Positions 24,605-34,058 of a DNA stretch of 64,000 nt are shown here, piece after piece. The stretch is from Magnaporthiopsis rhizophila (lineage: Eukaryota; Ascomycota; Sordariomycetes; Magnaporthales; Magnaporthaceae): contig PYSS01000023.1 in assembly GCA_003049465.1 (NCBI GenBank), positions 186,001-250,000 of the forward strand, written 5' to 3'. The translations under genes were made by a program, and so were the position numbers. Each line of letters starts with the position of its first letter. The first letter of the stretch is position 1. A model generated the notes under the pieces. That model made no database searches and was not told the origin of the DNA. It worked only from the letters and a program-made list of their open reading frames with translations.

Positions 24605-24796
24605 GACAGAGTAGAAGGGGACAACACGGGCCTAGCCCGGCCGAGGTCGGCGAGCGCTCGCTACCCTTGTAGCGCACCCGTATATATAGAGCCAGAGAGT
24701 CTCCTACTCTCACCCCTTTCCTTTACTAGTAGTAGGGGACAGAGAAATAGATCAATCTATTAGGTTTACTGCAGGCACCTTTATTTTGCAATAACA
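24605..24796. mobile_element. Possible solo LTR of a retrotransposon
   Basis: This stretch begins TG and ends CA, is about 190 bp long, and holds a TATATATA box at 24681-24688 followed by a pyrimidine-rich segment and an A/T-rich end, the usual order of an LTR promoter. It lies beside two broken genes. I see no matching second LTR, primer binding site or target-site duplication that I could verify, and the exact borders are uncertain. It may simply be the promoter or downstream region of a neighbouring gene. Confidence 0.3.
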
Positions 24797-25412
24797 CACA
24801 TGTCACTTTTATCGCAAGTCAGGAGCAGAGAGTGAAAAGACGATGCCTTGTAGAGTATTGAAACCGATAAGTGAAGATGAGGTCCGACAAGAAAAAAGTA
24901 TTACAAACAATCACGACAAGCTGTCCTGTCCCCCGGCCTTCCTTCCCACAGACGGGCCCCCTTTGTAGAAAAAGATCAGGGGAAACTTAAAAGTAGATAA
25001 AATGAGCAAAAACGATGATGGCGGCATGCAGTCGTCAAGGCGTGAATAAAAAGGGTGAAGAAAGTAGTGGAATAGCCATCAGTCCGCCGGAAAAGAGAGA
25101 GAGAGAGAGAGAAAAAATGAAGGGAAGACGATCAGCATAAAGTCTTCCCGAAAACCAACCAAACGACGCCAAGTGAACAAAACCTGATGCCTGGGCCATG
25201 TGATCCCGGACACCCAGGATTTGGAAGAAAAATAGAAAAAGCATAAAAACTCCCCAACAGATTAAAGATCATGAAAGATCATTGCCACAAGAGCAATGGT
25301 ATGCCAATTTTTTTTCTCCCCTCCTCCCTCATCCCTCATTCCCGCCCAAGAGGCCGATAGATACGAGGGATAATCATCCGGAGCGGTATATCAAAAGAGG
25401 AGGTAAGGCACA
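24797..25412. other. Spacer containing the polo kinase 3' region
   Basis: A/T-rich sequence with a GA repeat near 25096-25112 and no protein-like frame. The minus-strand polo kinase gene ends at 25413, so its 3' untranslated region should occupy the right part. Confidence 0.5.
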
Positions 25413-28400
25413 TCATGCAGTCCGGTTCGACTGGCGAGGAATGGCACTTTCGTCAACGTCGGGCTTGATGTCGTTGGGGTTCTTGGGGTCGAACCAGGCG
25501 GTAGCTCGAAAGTCGCCGTGCAGAGCCCCGATGGTGACCCAGACGTGCTTCTGCATCCCGGGAGGGGCGCCTGGCGACGGCTGGGCCCTCTCGGTCATGC
25601 GGTGACCCTTCCAGCGCAGGCGGCCCTGGGGGGACCGGTCTCCGGAGCCGACGCCGCCGCCGGCGATCCACTCGCGGACGACGGAGCGCATGAACTCGAT
25701 CTTGCGGCGAAAGTCGTTGGAGGCGGGGATGTCGCGCATCTCGGGCGCGATCTCGGGTCGGCGCCACGTCGGGTTGCCGGCGCGGACCGTCTTGGCCGAC
25801 GAGACGTTGAAGTTGAGCAGCGTCTGTAGCGGGTACGATAGCACCGTCCGCTCGTCGAGCGACGTCTCGTCCAGCACGCCCTCGGCGGCCAGCCTGCGCG
25901 CCGCCTCGACGGTGAGGTGCCAAAAGTGGCACCATGTGCCCGTCGCGTCCACCACGATCTTGGTGTGGTCGGGGAAGTTGAACTGGATGTGGCCGTCGCC
26001 AAAGAGCCAGCAGCCGACATCGCCGAACCGCTGGTAGAACATGACCACGTCCTTGACGTCGTCGGAAGCGTTGCCCACCGCCGCCGCCGACCGGGACGGC
26101 ACCGGCAGCTCGGGGTCAAAGTCGCGGCTGTAGGTAAGCATGTAGTTGGCGAACTTCTTCCACAGCACGATCCTCTCGCGCCTCCGGTGCTCCCAGATGT
26201 TCTTGCCGTACGTCATCTTGGGCGCTTCGCCGTCGCCCGTGGGCTCGACCCGGAAGCTTTCGGGGCTCACGTTGAGGGTGGAGAAGCCCTGCTCCCCGTT
26301 GTGCTCGTAAAAGGGTATGCTCCTGGTCATGGGCACAGCCTGGAGCCCGTCAGGGTAGGACGGGTCCCTCCGGTGGATGTAGTGGTACTCGCCGTCGTGG
26401 ACAAGGAAGCAGGTGGGCGGGATGATCTCGGTTCTGTCGCCATTGTCGACGGGCATCTGACGGAGAATGCATCCGATGCCGCCGTCACTGAGGACGTATC
26501 CCAGACCGAACTTATTGGTGTAGTCGACCCATTTGACCACAATCTGCGGCGTGGCTGGCGGCTTCTCCTTGGTGGACACGAACGCTGTCGTCCGCGAGTT
26601 CAGCGCCCGCTCGAGCTCGGCCTGGAGCTTGCGCAGCCGCTCGAGAACGACGTCTGGCTTCATGCTCGGAACCGTCTCGACGGGCTCCGAGGGGCTGAAG
26701 ATGCTCGTCGTCTTGGCCGCTGCTGCAGCCAGGGTGCCGCCTGAGATCGTCGCTATGCCTTCGCGCCGGGGTGCCGTCGTCTGCGGACGGGTCGGGTTGC
26801 TAGCCGCCCTGCGCAGCGAAGGCTCCGTCCTGCTGGTCGGGAGCTGTGTCCTTGCTGGACGTGTCCTCACAGTCCCTGCCTGCTCCCGGGCCTCCACAGA
26901 TCTGGCGCTTTGAGATCGAGACAGCGTCATTTGTCCAAGCCTGTCCGTGAGCGTCGCCGTCGCAGCGGCCGCCTCCTCTGCTTCCCTCTTCGCTCTGCTG
27001 CGGGCGGCAGCCGATTGCCTTGCGGGGGCATCCTGAGCCTCCTGCATGATCACGGGAGCAGTGGCAGCCTTGCCCGGCTTGTTTTGAGCCCTCTGCTGTG
27101 CCGCAAAGCTCTGGGGAGGGCCCCCGCGAGCCACGGTCGCGCCCGTTATCGGGTTGCGTGCCAGGGGGCTGATATCGTCTAGTGGCGGCGAGGTAGAGGT
27201 CGGTGGCGGCAAGAACTTGTGCTTCAGCCGACCCTCCTTCGCAGCCTCCTCGAATGGCCTGTAGACAATACCTTCGGCCAGGGGGATGATGGGCGTCAGC
27301 CCAGCCTGCTCCTCGCCCGCCATTTCCTTCCAGATCGGGCGGTGGACACGCTGCGTTTCGCACAAGGGCCCAACCTCGCAGGCGTTGCACATTTCCTTCA
27401 GGTTCCGCAGGTTCTCAGCCTCCTCGGCCGCGGTCCTGGGGAAGTTGTAGAAGCGCTCCTGCTCGGGAGGGTATTCCCGAAGCCTCGGGCTCATGTCCTC
27501 GGGAAGCGGCATGTAGCCACAGCGAAAGAAGGGGTGCTGGACAATCTGGTCCGGATCCGGTCTCCTGTCGGCTTCCCGCAGCATGTCGGCCACAAGGTTC
27601 TTAGCCTCCTGGCTGATGATCTTGCTCGAGGTCTCCCTGCTCGGCCACTCGTAGTCCCGGTCGCGGGCGCGGCGGTAGATCTCGTCGGTGGTCGTCGACT
27701 GGAAGGGCGGCTTGGAGGTGAGCATGGCAAAGACGATGACTCCCAGGCTCCAGATGTCGACGTTATGATCGTGGCCCTTGCGTCCTTTCTCCAGGATCTC
27801 GGGGGCGATGTAGTTGGGGGTGCCACACAGGGTGGTACGGCGGATGGTCTGCATGTCCCTGCCGGTAACCAGGAGAGCGGCGAGACCAAAGTCGCCGATC
27901 TTGGCATTCATCTGCTTGTCGAGGAAGATGTTGCCCATCTTGAGGTCGCGGTGGATGATGCCCTTGGAGTGCATGTACTTGATGGCGCCCGCGATCTGGA
28001 CCGAGTAGAAGCGAACCTCGGCCTCGGTCACGCCCTTGCGGCGCTTAACCATGTCCATCAGCGAGCCGTTGGGGCACAGCTCGAGGACGAGGTATGTGCT
28101 GGTCTCGAAGGAAAAGGCACGGTGGAACTGCACGATGTTCTGGTGCCTCATCTTGGAGTGGATCTGCAGCTCCGTCTGAAACTTCTGCTCCATCTTGCGT
28201 GGCATCTCGCTCTTGACAATCTTGAGCGCGTACCGCTTGCGCGTGCCGGCGGGCTGGCCCTCGTAGCAGACAGCGAAGCCGCCCTTCCCGAGCAGCTTGC
28301 CGACCTGGTAGACCATGCCGTCTCTGCACTCGGCGCTCGGCGGCTCCGTGACGTGCGGCGGAGGCGGTGGTGGGTGCTCCTTCTCCTTGTTGGCCTTGAG

Positions 28401-28502
28401 CTGGGCCGTGGCCTTGTTCTTGACATCGTTCGCCCTCTGCGGGCGCTGGGCATTAGCGTCCCGCGGGGACAGCGCCTCCATATCGACGCCTTTTACTACC
28501 AT
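25413..28502 (-). CDS. Polo-like serine/threonine kinase (Cdc5/Plo1 family)
   Basis: A single uninterrupted exon encodes about 1,029 residues from the ATG at 28502; a second in-frame ATG seven codons on (28481, MEALSPRD) is an equally likely start. The kinase domain spans about residues 62-320, with the glycine loop GKGGFAVCYEG, the catalytic HRDLKMGN near 182, DFG near 202 and an activation loop TTLCGTPNY that carries the usual phosphorylated threonine. A long Ala/Arg/Thr-rich linker follows. Two polo boxes lie in the C-terminal part, near 653-735 (KWVDYTNKFGLGYVLSDGG) and 817-900 (YQRFGDVGCWLFGDGHIQF). Polo kinases drive mitotic entry, spindle and septum events by docking to primed phosphosites. 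The open frame extends further upstream to 28784 without a stop, but that part is low in protein character. At over 1,000 residues it is longer than animal PLK1, as usual for moulds. Confidence 0.95.
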   Translation of the reverse strand: MVVKGVDMEALSPRDANAQRPQRANDVKNKATAQLKANKEKEHPPPPPPHVTEPPSAECRDGMVYQVGKLLGKGGFAVCYEGQPAGTRKRYALKIVKSEMPRKMEQKFQTELQIHSKMRHQNIVQFHRAFSFETSTYLVLELCPNGSLMDMVKRRKGVTEAEVRFYSVQIAGAIKYMHSKGIIHRDLKMGNIFLDKQMNAKIGDFGLAALLVTGRDMQTIRRTTLCGTPNYIAPEILEKGRKGHDHNVDIWSLGVIVFAMLTSKPPFQSTTTDEIYRRARDRDYEWPSRETSSKIISQEAKNLVADMLREADRRPDPDQIVQHPFFRCGYMPLPEDMSPRLREYPPEQERFYNFPRTAAEEAENLRNLKEMCNACEVGPLCETQRVHRPIWKEMAGEEQAGLTPIIPLAEGIVYRPFEEAAKEGRLKHKFLPPPTSTSPPLDDISPLARNPITGATVARGGPPQSFAAQQRAQNKPGKAATAPVIMQEAQDAPARQSAAARSRAKREAEEAAAATATLTDRLGQMTLSRSQSARSVEAREQAGTVRTRPARTQLPTSRTEPSLRRAASNPTRPQTTAPRREGIATISGGTLAAAAAKTTSIFSPSEPVETVPSMKPDVVLERLRKLQAELERALNSRTTAFVSTKEKPPATPQIVVKWVDYTNKFGLGYVLSDGGIGCILRQMPVDNGDRTEIIPPTCFLVHDGEYHYIHRRDPSYPDGLQAVPMTRSIPFYEHNGEQGFSTLNVSPESFRVEPTGDGEAPKMTYGKNIWEHRRRERIVLWKKFANYMLTYSRDFDPELPVPSRSAAAVGNASDDVKDVVMFYQRFGDVGCWLFGDGHIQFNFPDHTKIVVDATGTWCHFWHLTVEAARRLAAEGVLDETSLDERTVLSYPLQTLLNFNVSSAKTVRAGNPTWRRPEIAPEMRDIPASNDFRRKIEFMRSVVREWIAGGGVGSGDRSPQGRLRWKGHRMTERAQPSPGAPPGMQKHVWVTIGALHGDFRATAWFDPKNPNDIKPDVDESAIPRQSNRTA

Positions 28503-30116
28503 CTTTCTCGGCGGACCATAAACACCGATTACTCGGCAGCAGGGATGGTGGTGGCGGGCGGGCGAGAAAGATCCGACAGGGATCTGGTGGTGTCGAAGTC
28601 CCAGGTTCCAGTTAGGTCGTAAGGTCGGTATCAAGCTAAGCGGTCTGGTAAGACGTCGTGGTTGGCTGTGTCCGTGTTCTGGATATTTGTAAAGTATCAA
28701 AACATTAGCATTGTTGAGCGAATGACAATTGTCCCAGCTCCATGAACTGTTGTTGCCAGGCTGGGAGCATGGGTGAGGGTGCATCCTCCAAGAGTGCAGA
28801 CAAAGGTGGGCAGATTCTTACCCAGGACAGAGGTACCAACCAAGCGAGAGGAAAAAAGGAAGGAAAAAAAAAAAAAAGATATACTCGCTCGCTATGTGTC
28901 ACACGCGACCCCAGCTCGGCGATTGGGGAAAGAGAAAAGAAAGAAAAATTAAAAAACAGCTTTGTCGCATGAGCTCTCGCGTATCGTTTGCGAAGGCAGC
29001 TCTTTTCTGGTGAATTTGGAGGCTGGGCCAAAGTGCCCGTCGCGTGTTTTTGGCATGGGTTTCCGTGTTTGGAGCCACTGGCCAGGTGTTGGCGCAGCAA
29101 CCTGTCATGCAGCCGAGCTGTCGCTGCTTGAACTTGGCCGCCCAACCGAAATCAAATCGCCGTCTACGGCGCTGATTAGAACCCTCGTCTACCACGCTTG
29201 TCTTGTAGATCTACTCTTCTGTTTTCTGTATCCTTTCTTATTTTCCTCATCCTTTGCCATCTCGTGTTTTTTATTCGTCGTGCAGTTCATACGGACTGTC
29301 GACTTTCGTGTGACCGCCTCGAGCTGGGGCAGTTCGTGACCCACTCCTGCTGGCCCATTTGCCCCGCCATTTCAATTTCTGGTGCTTGCAAAACTTGGAG
29401 CTAGCTCTGCTTGCTTCTGTGCATCGTCAGCCAATAAATCCACCACCAGCCTCGAGCTTCCCAGGTCGCTCTTGTGACTCCAAGGGGCCTGAGAGCATTG
29501 ATATTGAGAAAGGTACAGAATAAAAGGCTGGCTGCTCTTTTATCCGAGGTCCCTAATAAAACAAAACCACTGCATGATGTCCAAGTATATTGGCAGGCTC
29601 AAAACGGGTCAACTCACGCGCCTATCTGAGCATCAGCACCTGCCATCCGGTGTAAAAAGCACGGAAGCTATCTTGTCCAGCACCCCCTCGGCACCACCGG
29701 GATCAGTTCTGGATCCGTATCGGACCCGGCATGCGGCTTCCAGCGCCGGGTTGCGTGTGCCTGGTGGATCAGCACTAGCATGTCAGCCCAATGGAGGCGG
29801 GGAGTCATGAAATCCTGCCTAAGCAAAACACGCTGGGCCCAGTAAGATTCTCAAAGAACAGACCGACGACTTGAATTGATCCTTGGCTGCTCAGAAGATC
29901 AGCCCAGCTGTAGATGATGGTTGGTTGCCTTGGTTGCTCATAGATCTCTCCACACTCGGCGAGAAATCCCGCGTGTGTGCGCCACTGCGGCGGTTGCGTG
30001 GGTGCCAAGATTTCGCGGCCAAGAAATCAACGGTCCCGCGCCGCCAAACAAACCGCAACCCCTTGGCACCCCCGTCCACGCCGGCCCGGGCTCCTCGGTG
30101 TCGTCGCCCACGGACC
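28503..30116. other. Divergent promoter region between polo kinase and OPA3-like gene
   Basis: Both flanking genes point outward, so this 1.6-kb stretch carries both promoters. It contains A-rich tracts near 28,850-28,960 and T-rich DNA near 29,200-29,280. No gene is supported; frames in it are short and without domain character. Confidence 0.5.
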
Positions 30117-30855
30117 ATGGTCGCCCTTCCTTTGTTCAAGCTCGGTGCGCTCTTTCTCAGGCACGTCTCAAAATATGGCGCCGTAAGTTCCATTTCTTCA
30201 CCATGGCTCTGCCGCCGCCGCCGCCTCCGCCTTCTCTTGCTGACCGCGCCCCGCCTCGCCGCAGAACCAGATAAAGATCCAGGCACACGACCACCCGAGG
30301 TTCCGGTCCTTCGCCGCGCGATATGGCCAGGTGATACACCAGCTGAACATGCGGCTCTCGGTCGCAAGCCTGAGGGACGTCGCGGCCGAGATCAAGGCCA
30401 AGGAGCTGGCCGAGACCCCCACCGTCAAGACCAAGGAGCAGACGGAGAAGGAGGAGAGGGCCAAGGCCAAGGCGGCGGCGGCGGGGCCCGCCAGCCGCTT
30501 CAGGAGCGTGTGGAAGCGCAAGTTCAGGCCGCTGCCCGAGGCAAAGGCCGTCGACCTGTTCGCCGACGTCATCGGCGACGCCTTCATCCTGCTCATCGCC
30601 AGCGCCCTCGTTATCTACGAGTACCACCGCGCCGCCCAGAAGCCCGACGCGAACCTCGAGAGGATACAGGAGCTCGACGGCCAGCTTGAGGAGCTGCGCA
30701 GGCGTGAGGAGGAACTCGAGCGGCAGGAGCGCATGCAGGCCAGCAGGATACTTGCACTGGAGGAGGCGCTGCGGAATTACAAGGACCCCAAAACGAAGCT
30801 GCCTTTGCTTCCGTCCCCAGCACCACCAGAACCAGTGGTTACATCGGCAACATGA
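30117..30855 (+). CDS. OPA3-like mitochondrial protein
   Basis: Two exons, 30117-30182 and 30265-30855, give about 218 residues. The intron has a GTAAGT donor, a GCTGAC branch site and a GCCGCAG acceptor. The N terminus (MVALPLFKLGALFLRHVSKY) and the following segment around NQIKIQAHDHPRFRSF and ARYGQVIHQLNMRL match the OPA3 family as I know it. A hydrophobic segment lies near residues 140-158 (LFADVIGDAFILLIASALVI). A charged coiled coil (about 170-205) and a proline-rich tail follow. OPA3 proteins associate with mitochondrial membranes and affect mitochondrial shape and metabolism; the molecular role of the fungal members is poorly known. The start is fixed by the conserved first residues. 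Confidence 0.92.
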
Positions 30856-31319
30856 CCTTGACCGGTTGTCTCGGCCCGAGGGTTTGGAGCCATGTCCATA
30901 TTTGTCGAATCTCGACTTTCCCCTTGCGTATATAGAAGCTGTACATTGTTTGCCGCTCCGTCTTAGGACCGCTCTAGATATATACGATCAAATACACACC
31001 CCTTCCTACTAGCCAGATAGATGGCCAGGCAGAACTTCTTCATTATGTGTTTTGTCGAACCCTCCCTTTGCAGGCCTGGAGAGCATCCGATTTACTACGA
31101 TAAAAATAGGTGTGCCATGTAAGCCGAAATAGTCCCCTCCTAATCAAACCCCAAACGGGCAGGACCGGTGTGACGACTACCGCCGGGTTGCACTTGCCCA
31201 TGTAGCAGCATAATATGTGCAGATTCATTCACAGTCCGATTCGACATGTAAACGGTTACCTTGACCTGACTTCCCGTAGCCAACGACCAGCAATCAGCTC
31301 CCCGGCACAAGCACCCGTC
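30856..31319. other. Intergenic spacer, nothing recognised
   Basis: About 460 bp between two plus-strand genes, holding the OPA3-like 3' region (including A/T-rich DNA near 30,980-31,010) and the promoter of the next gene. No feature stands out. Confidence 0.5.
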
Positions 31320-32240
31320 ATGGCGGCCCTCTTCTCCTCCTCGCTTCGCCAGCGCAAAGAATGGGCGGCGGCCGTGCCCCTGCTGCATCGGTCGCAAAGC
31401 ATGCAATGGAGAGGTGCGATGCAGCGAAACGCCCTGCCCACCCCAATTCTCCGAGCCCAGATTTGCGGCCTTGCCAAAGCACAGCTCACAGCTAACCCCT
31501 GAGCCCGGGACATATGACCTTCTTGCAGAGGCCACGCTCGACGCTTACGACGTTGCCATCCCTTACCCCGGGGCGCCCGGCCGGGGGGAGGACGTCTTCT
31601 ACTTTATGCTGCTGTCGCCTGGCGATGCCGGCGATGCTGATACCGAGAGCAGACTGTGTCGCCTCTACAGCCTCGGCGTCCACGTCGGTGTTGTTTTCCT
31701 CGACCAGGGCGAGGGCTCCAACGGCCTGACCGAGTTCCAGATAAGGTTCTTTCTTTGTGCTGCCCGTGCTCGGTGCCCTTTCTTTTTTTCTTTTGCTGCT
31801 GTGGACTCGCTTCTGACCTCGAATATGTGGACGTAGGAACATGCACAACAGGCCCGAAATGCTGATCATTCCCGTCAGCACGCCTGAGGGACTGCCCGAG
31901 ACTATGGCGGCATTCACCCAACGCCTCTCACAGCCGCCTCCACGAACTACCAGACTGTGGGCGGTGAAGGCGCTCCTGCCATTTTGCTCCATCAGGCCGC
32001 CCCTTCAGCAGCACAGCGTCAACGTTCTGAGTGTATGCTCTATCCTGGTGCTTCATGCTTTTGGACCAAGCCGGCTCCGAATACTAAAAAACATATGCTG
32101 TACAGGACACCTGCCCTTCGTTCAGGGGTTTGCTCGAGATCATGTCTTGCAAAGAAGGTCAAGACAGCATTCGCAGCTACATTGGCGACGAAGAAGCTAC
32201 GGCTTTGATTCGGTTCTTTTCCGAGGAGATTTCACTATAG
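31320..32240 (+). CDS. Unrecognised four-exon protein, about 213 residues
   Basis: I do not recognise this gene. Exons 31320-31413, 31529-31745, 31837-32032 and 32106-32240 join in frame into one protein. Donors are weak (GTGCGA, GTTCTT, GTATGC), but acceptors and branch-like sites are good (GCTAAC before TTGCAG, TCTGAC before CGTAG, ACTAAA before TACAG). The reconstructed protein reads like a folded globular domain: EATLDAYDVAIPYPG, then GEDVFYFMLLSPGD, RLYSLGVHVGVVFLDQGEG, LTEFQIRNMHNRPEMLIIPV, TLP-like ETMAAFTQRL, and finally LLEIMSCKEGQDSIRSYIGD and a short helix to the stop. Alternating hydrophobic strands suggest an alpha/beta fold. There is no signal peptide or membrane segment. It lies between an OPA3-like gene and a tRNA-like relic, which says little about its role. 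Confidence is good that a gene is here, less so for each splice site. Confidence 0.7.
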
Positions 32241-32392
32241 GTAGTTTCAAAGGGTCGGATTGCCTATTTTAGGTGGATAAAGTAGCTGAAATGCTCGACA
32301 TGTATGTATATGGGACAGCGGCTGCCTCGCTCCTGCCGTTTCCGCGCGGCACAGGCCTTGTATCTCATGATCGTGCTTGCTGAAGATATCGA

Positions 32393-32640
32393 ATAGCGGA
32401 AAGCCAAGTTGGTGTAACGGTTATGAGGATGGGTCGAGTCGACACCGGGAGCCTACCTGTACTCCGTTACGTTAGCCGCTTGGGTTGCCGGTTCGAGCCC
32501 CGGTTAGGTTTAACGTCGGATTTTCCAGCCGACTCGGAATAAACATCCCCGTTTGGGAGGTTTCGTAGCTGTCGCCCCGAAGCGACAGTGAGCTTTTTGC
32601 GTCTTGATGCGTTATTTTATTAAATGAAAACAAATACCTA
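32393..32640 (+). repeat. tRNA-like relic or tRNA-derived short element
   Basis: A polymerase III A-box-like sequence (TGGTGTAACGG, 32410-32420) and a perfect B-box (GGTTCGAGCCC, 32490-32500) lie 80 bp apart. The B-box sits in a CCGG/CCGG stem with an eight-base instead of seven-base loop, and the acceptor stem does not pair, so a working tRNA is unlikely. Downstream there is a seven-base-pair hairpin (32569-32588, loop CCCGAA) and an A/T-rich end. The layout of tRNA-like head plus unrelated body is that of a SINE, but no second copy is present in this window to prove mobility. Confidence 0.4.
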
Positions 32641-33541
32641 CGGATGTGCCAACATCGTCACTGACCCCCGTTTCCTTGACAAACGGGCCAATTCGGGACG
32701 CAATTCAACCACAAAGTGAGCAATTTGGCATGGACATGATCCAGGCCCAAATAGTAGCAGATTTTCCAGTGGATAGCGGTGATAGTCGTGGTGGCTGACC
32801 CTAATTGCCCTGCCGAGCTTGCCTCGTCCGTTCCTCGATGTCTCTTCCATAGCCAGTGACGTCAGGCCATGTTGGACGCAGGAACCGAGTGCCCTGTGGA
32901 TCATGCTTGCCGCTGTAAGCCGGGCTGCAGCGAGCTCAAGCTGTACCATGAAGCGGCTATGCTGCTGCAGCGCCCCGCCATTCATTGCTGTGCCCGCCCA
33001 CCCGTGCCTTCCCCACCAATACCCAGCAGCCTATGACGTAACCTCACGGCCCGCCGTGCTCTCAAGGGAGAGCAATGACGATCATCCGACCTTGGACAGG
33101 CTGAAAGGCTGTTTGCATTGGCCAATCTTGAAGGTGCGGTGACTAACAGTGTTGCCGGTCTCCAGGGAAGGTCGTACGTAAACCTCTCCTTCCTTTTGCT
33201 TCCACGTGAATCCCGTCTTTTTAAAAACAGCTTCCATTCCCCGCCTTCAACCTTTCGTAGTCGATTCTCACAGAGCTCTTCCATCTTCAAACCAAATCCA
33301 CCAACTATCCACCAACTACAACAACGATTCTCCTGCTCATCACAAACACCACGATCACGGCAAGCCCGGCATCATCTGCGACAAATCAGCGACTTTAGAG
33401 TTTCACAGTATCTAGCAATAGCAGACCCGAGCTGCCCCGCCACCTACCTCCCCGCGCCGAAACGACGAGCAGCCAGGCCGCCGTCACTCAATCTACAGAC
33501 ACACATCAACCAACCCACACGACCACCCAATCACAGTCACA
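32641..33541. other. Promoter and leader region of the SBDS-like gene
   Basis: No gene supported. The last 350 bp, rich in C and A with many CAAC and CACA tracts, look like the transcribed leader of the gene starting at 33542. A TTTTTAAAAAC sequence at 33218-33228 could serve as a TATA-like element. Confidence 0.45.
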
Positions 33542-34058
33542 ATGGCCAAGGGCGAGGCTCCCACTGCCAAGGTCCACTTCAAGGGCAACGAGGACGACTT
33601 TGTCGTGTTTGTGGACGACGTCGAGGACTTCAAGAAGTGGCAGACGGACAAGTCGGTCCCCCTGGCCAACTTCGTCTCCAGCTTTAAGGTGTTTGTGACG
33701 CACAGGTAAGCGCCTCCTCCTCGCTCTTTCGCGGCCCCCACGCGTTTGGGCGGCTATGCTGGTCGATCGGGTCATCCATTGGCTTTGCATGGTCGCCTGC
33801 TGCGCCGCGGCGCTTGATGATACACGCGGCGCGGCAACAAAGTAGGAACCTACCTACTCACAAGTGTTGTTGTCCATTAGGCACGGTGCACAGGGAACAT
33901 TGGACGGCGCGTCAAACGCAGTCATGGACAACGAGTTCGGCACCCACGTCGACGAGGACGTCATCAAGCAGATTCTCGAGAAGGGAACGCTGCAGGAGTC
34001 TGAGTTTGCCGAGCGTCAAGGTCGTAAGAATGACGCCAACGGCCCCTACATCGCTTAG
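33542..34058 (+). CDS. Rtc3-like protein with SBDS N-terminal-type domain
   Basis: Two exons, 33542-33705 and 33881-34058, give 113 residues. The intron has a GTAAGC donor and a TCCATTAG acceptor. The protein starts MAKGEAPTAKVHFKGNEDDF and continues with VFVDDVEDFKKWQ, VSSFKVFVTHRHGAQG, LDGASNAVMDNEFGTH and VIKQILEKGTLQ. This matches the single-domain relatives of the ribosome maturation factor Sdo1/SBDS, represented in yeast by Rtc3 (YHR087W). Yeast Rtc3 has been linked to RNA metabolism and stress, but its biochemical role is unclear. The protein is small, acidic and soluble, with no targeting signal. The length equals the family norm and the start is fixed by the adjacent conserved sequence. 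Confidence 0.92.

Noticed and set aside
27219..28622. 467-codon frame antisense to the polo kinase
   Set aside because: The opposite strand encodes an unmistakable kinase; the antisense frame has no independent domain content.
32393..32520. Functional intron-containing tRNA gene
   Set aside because: T-loop has eight bases and the acceptor arms do not pair, so a relic or SINE head is more likely.
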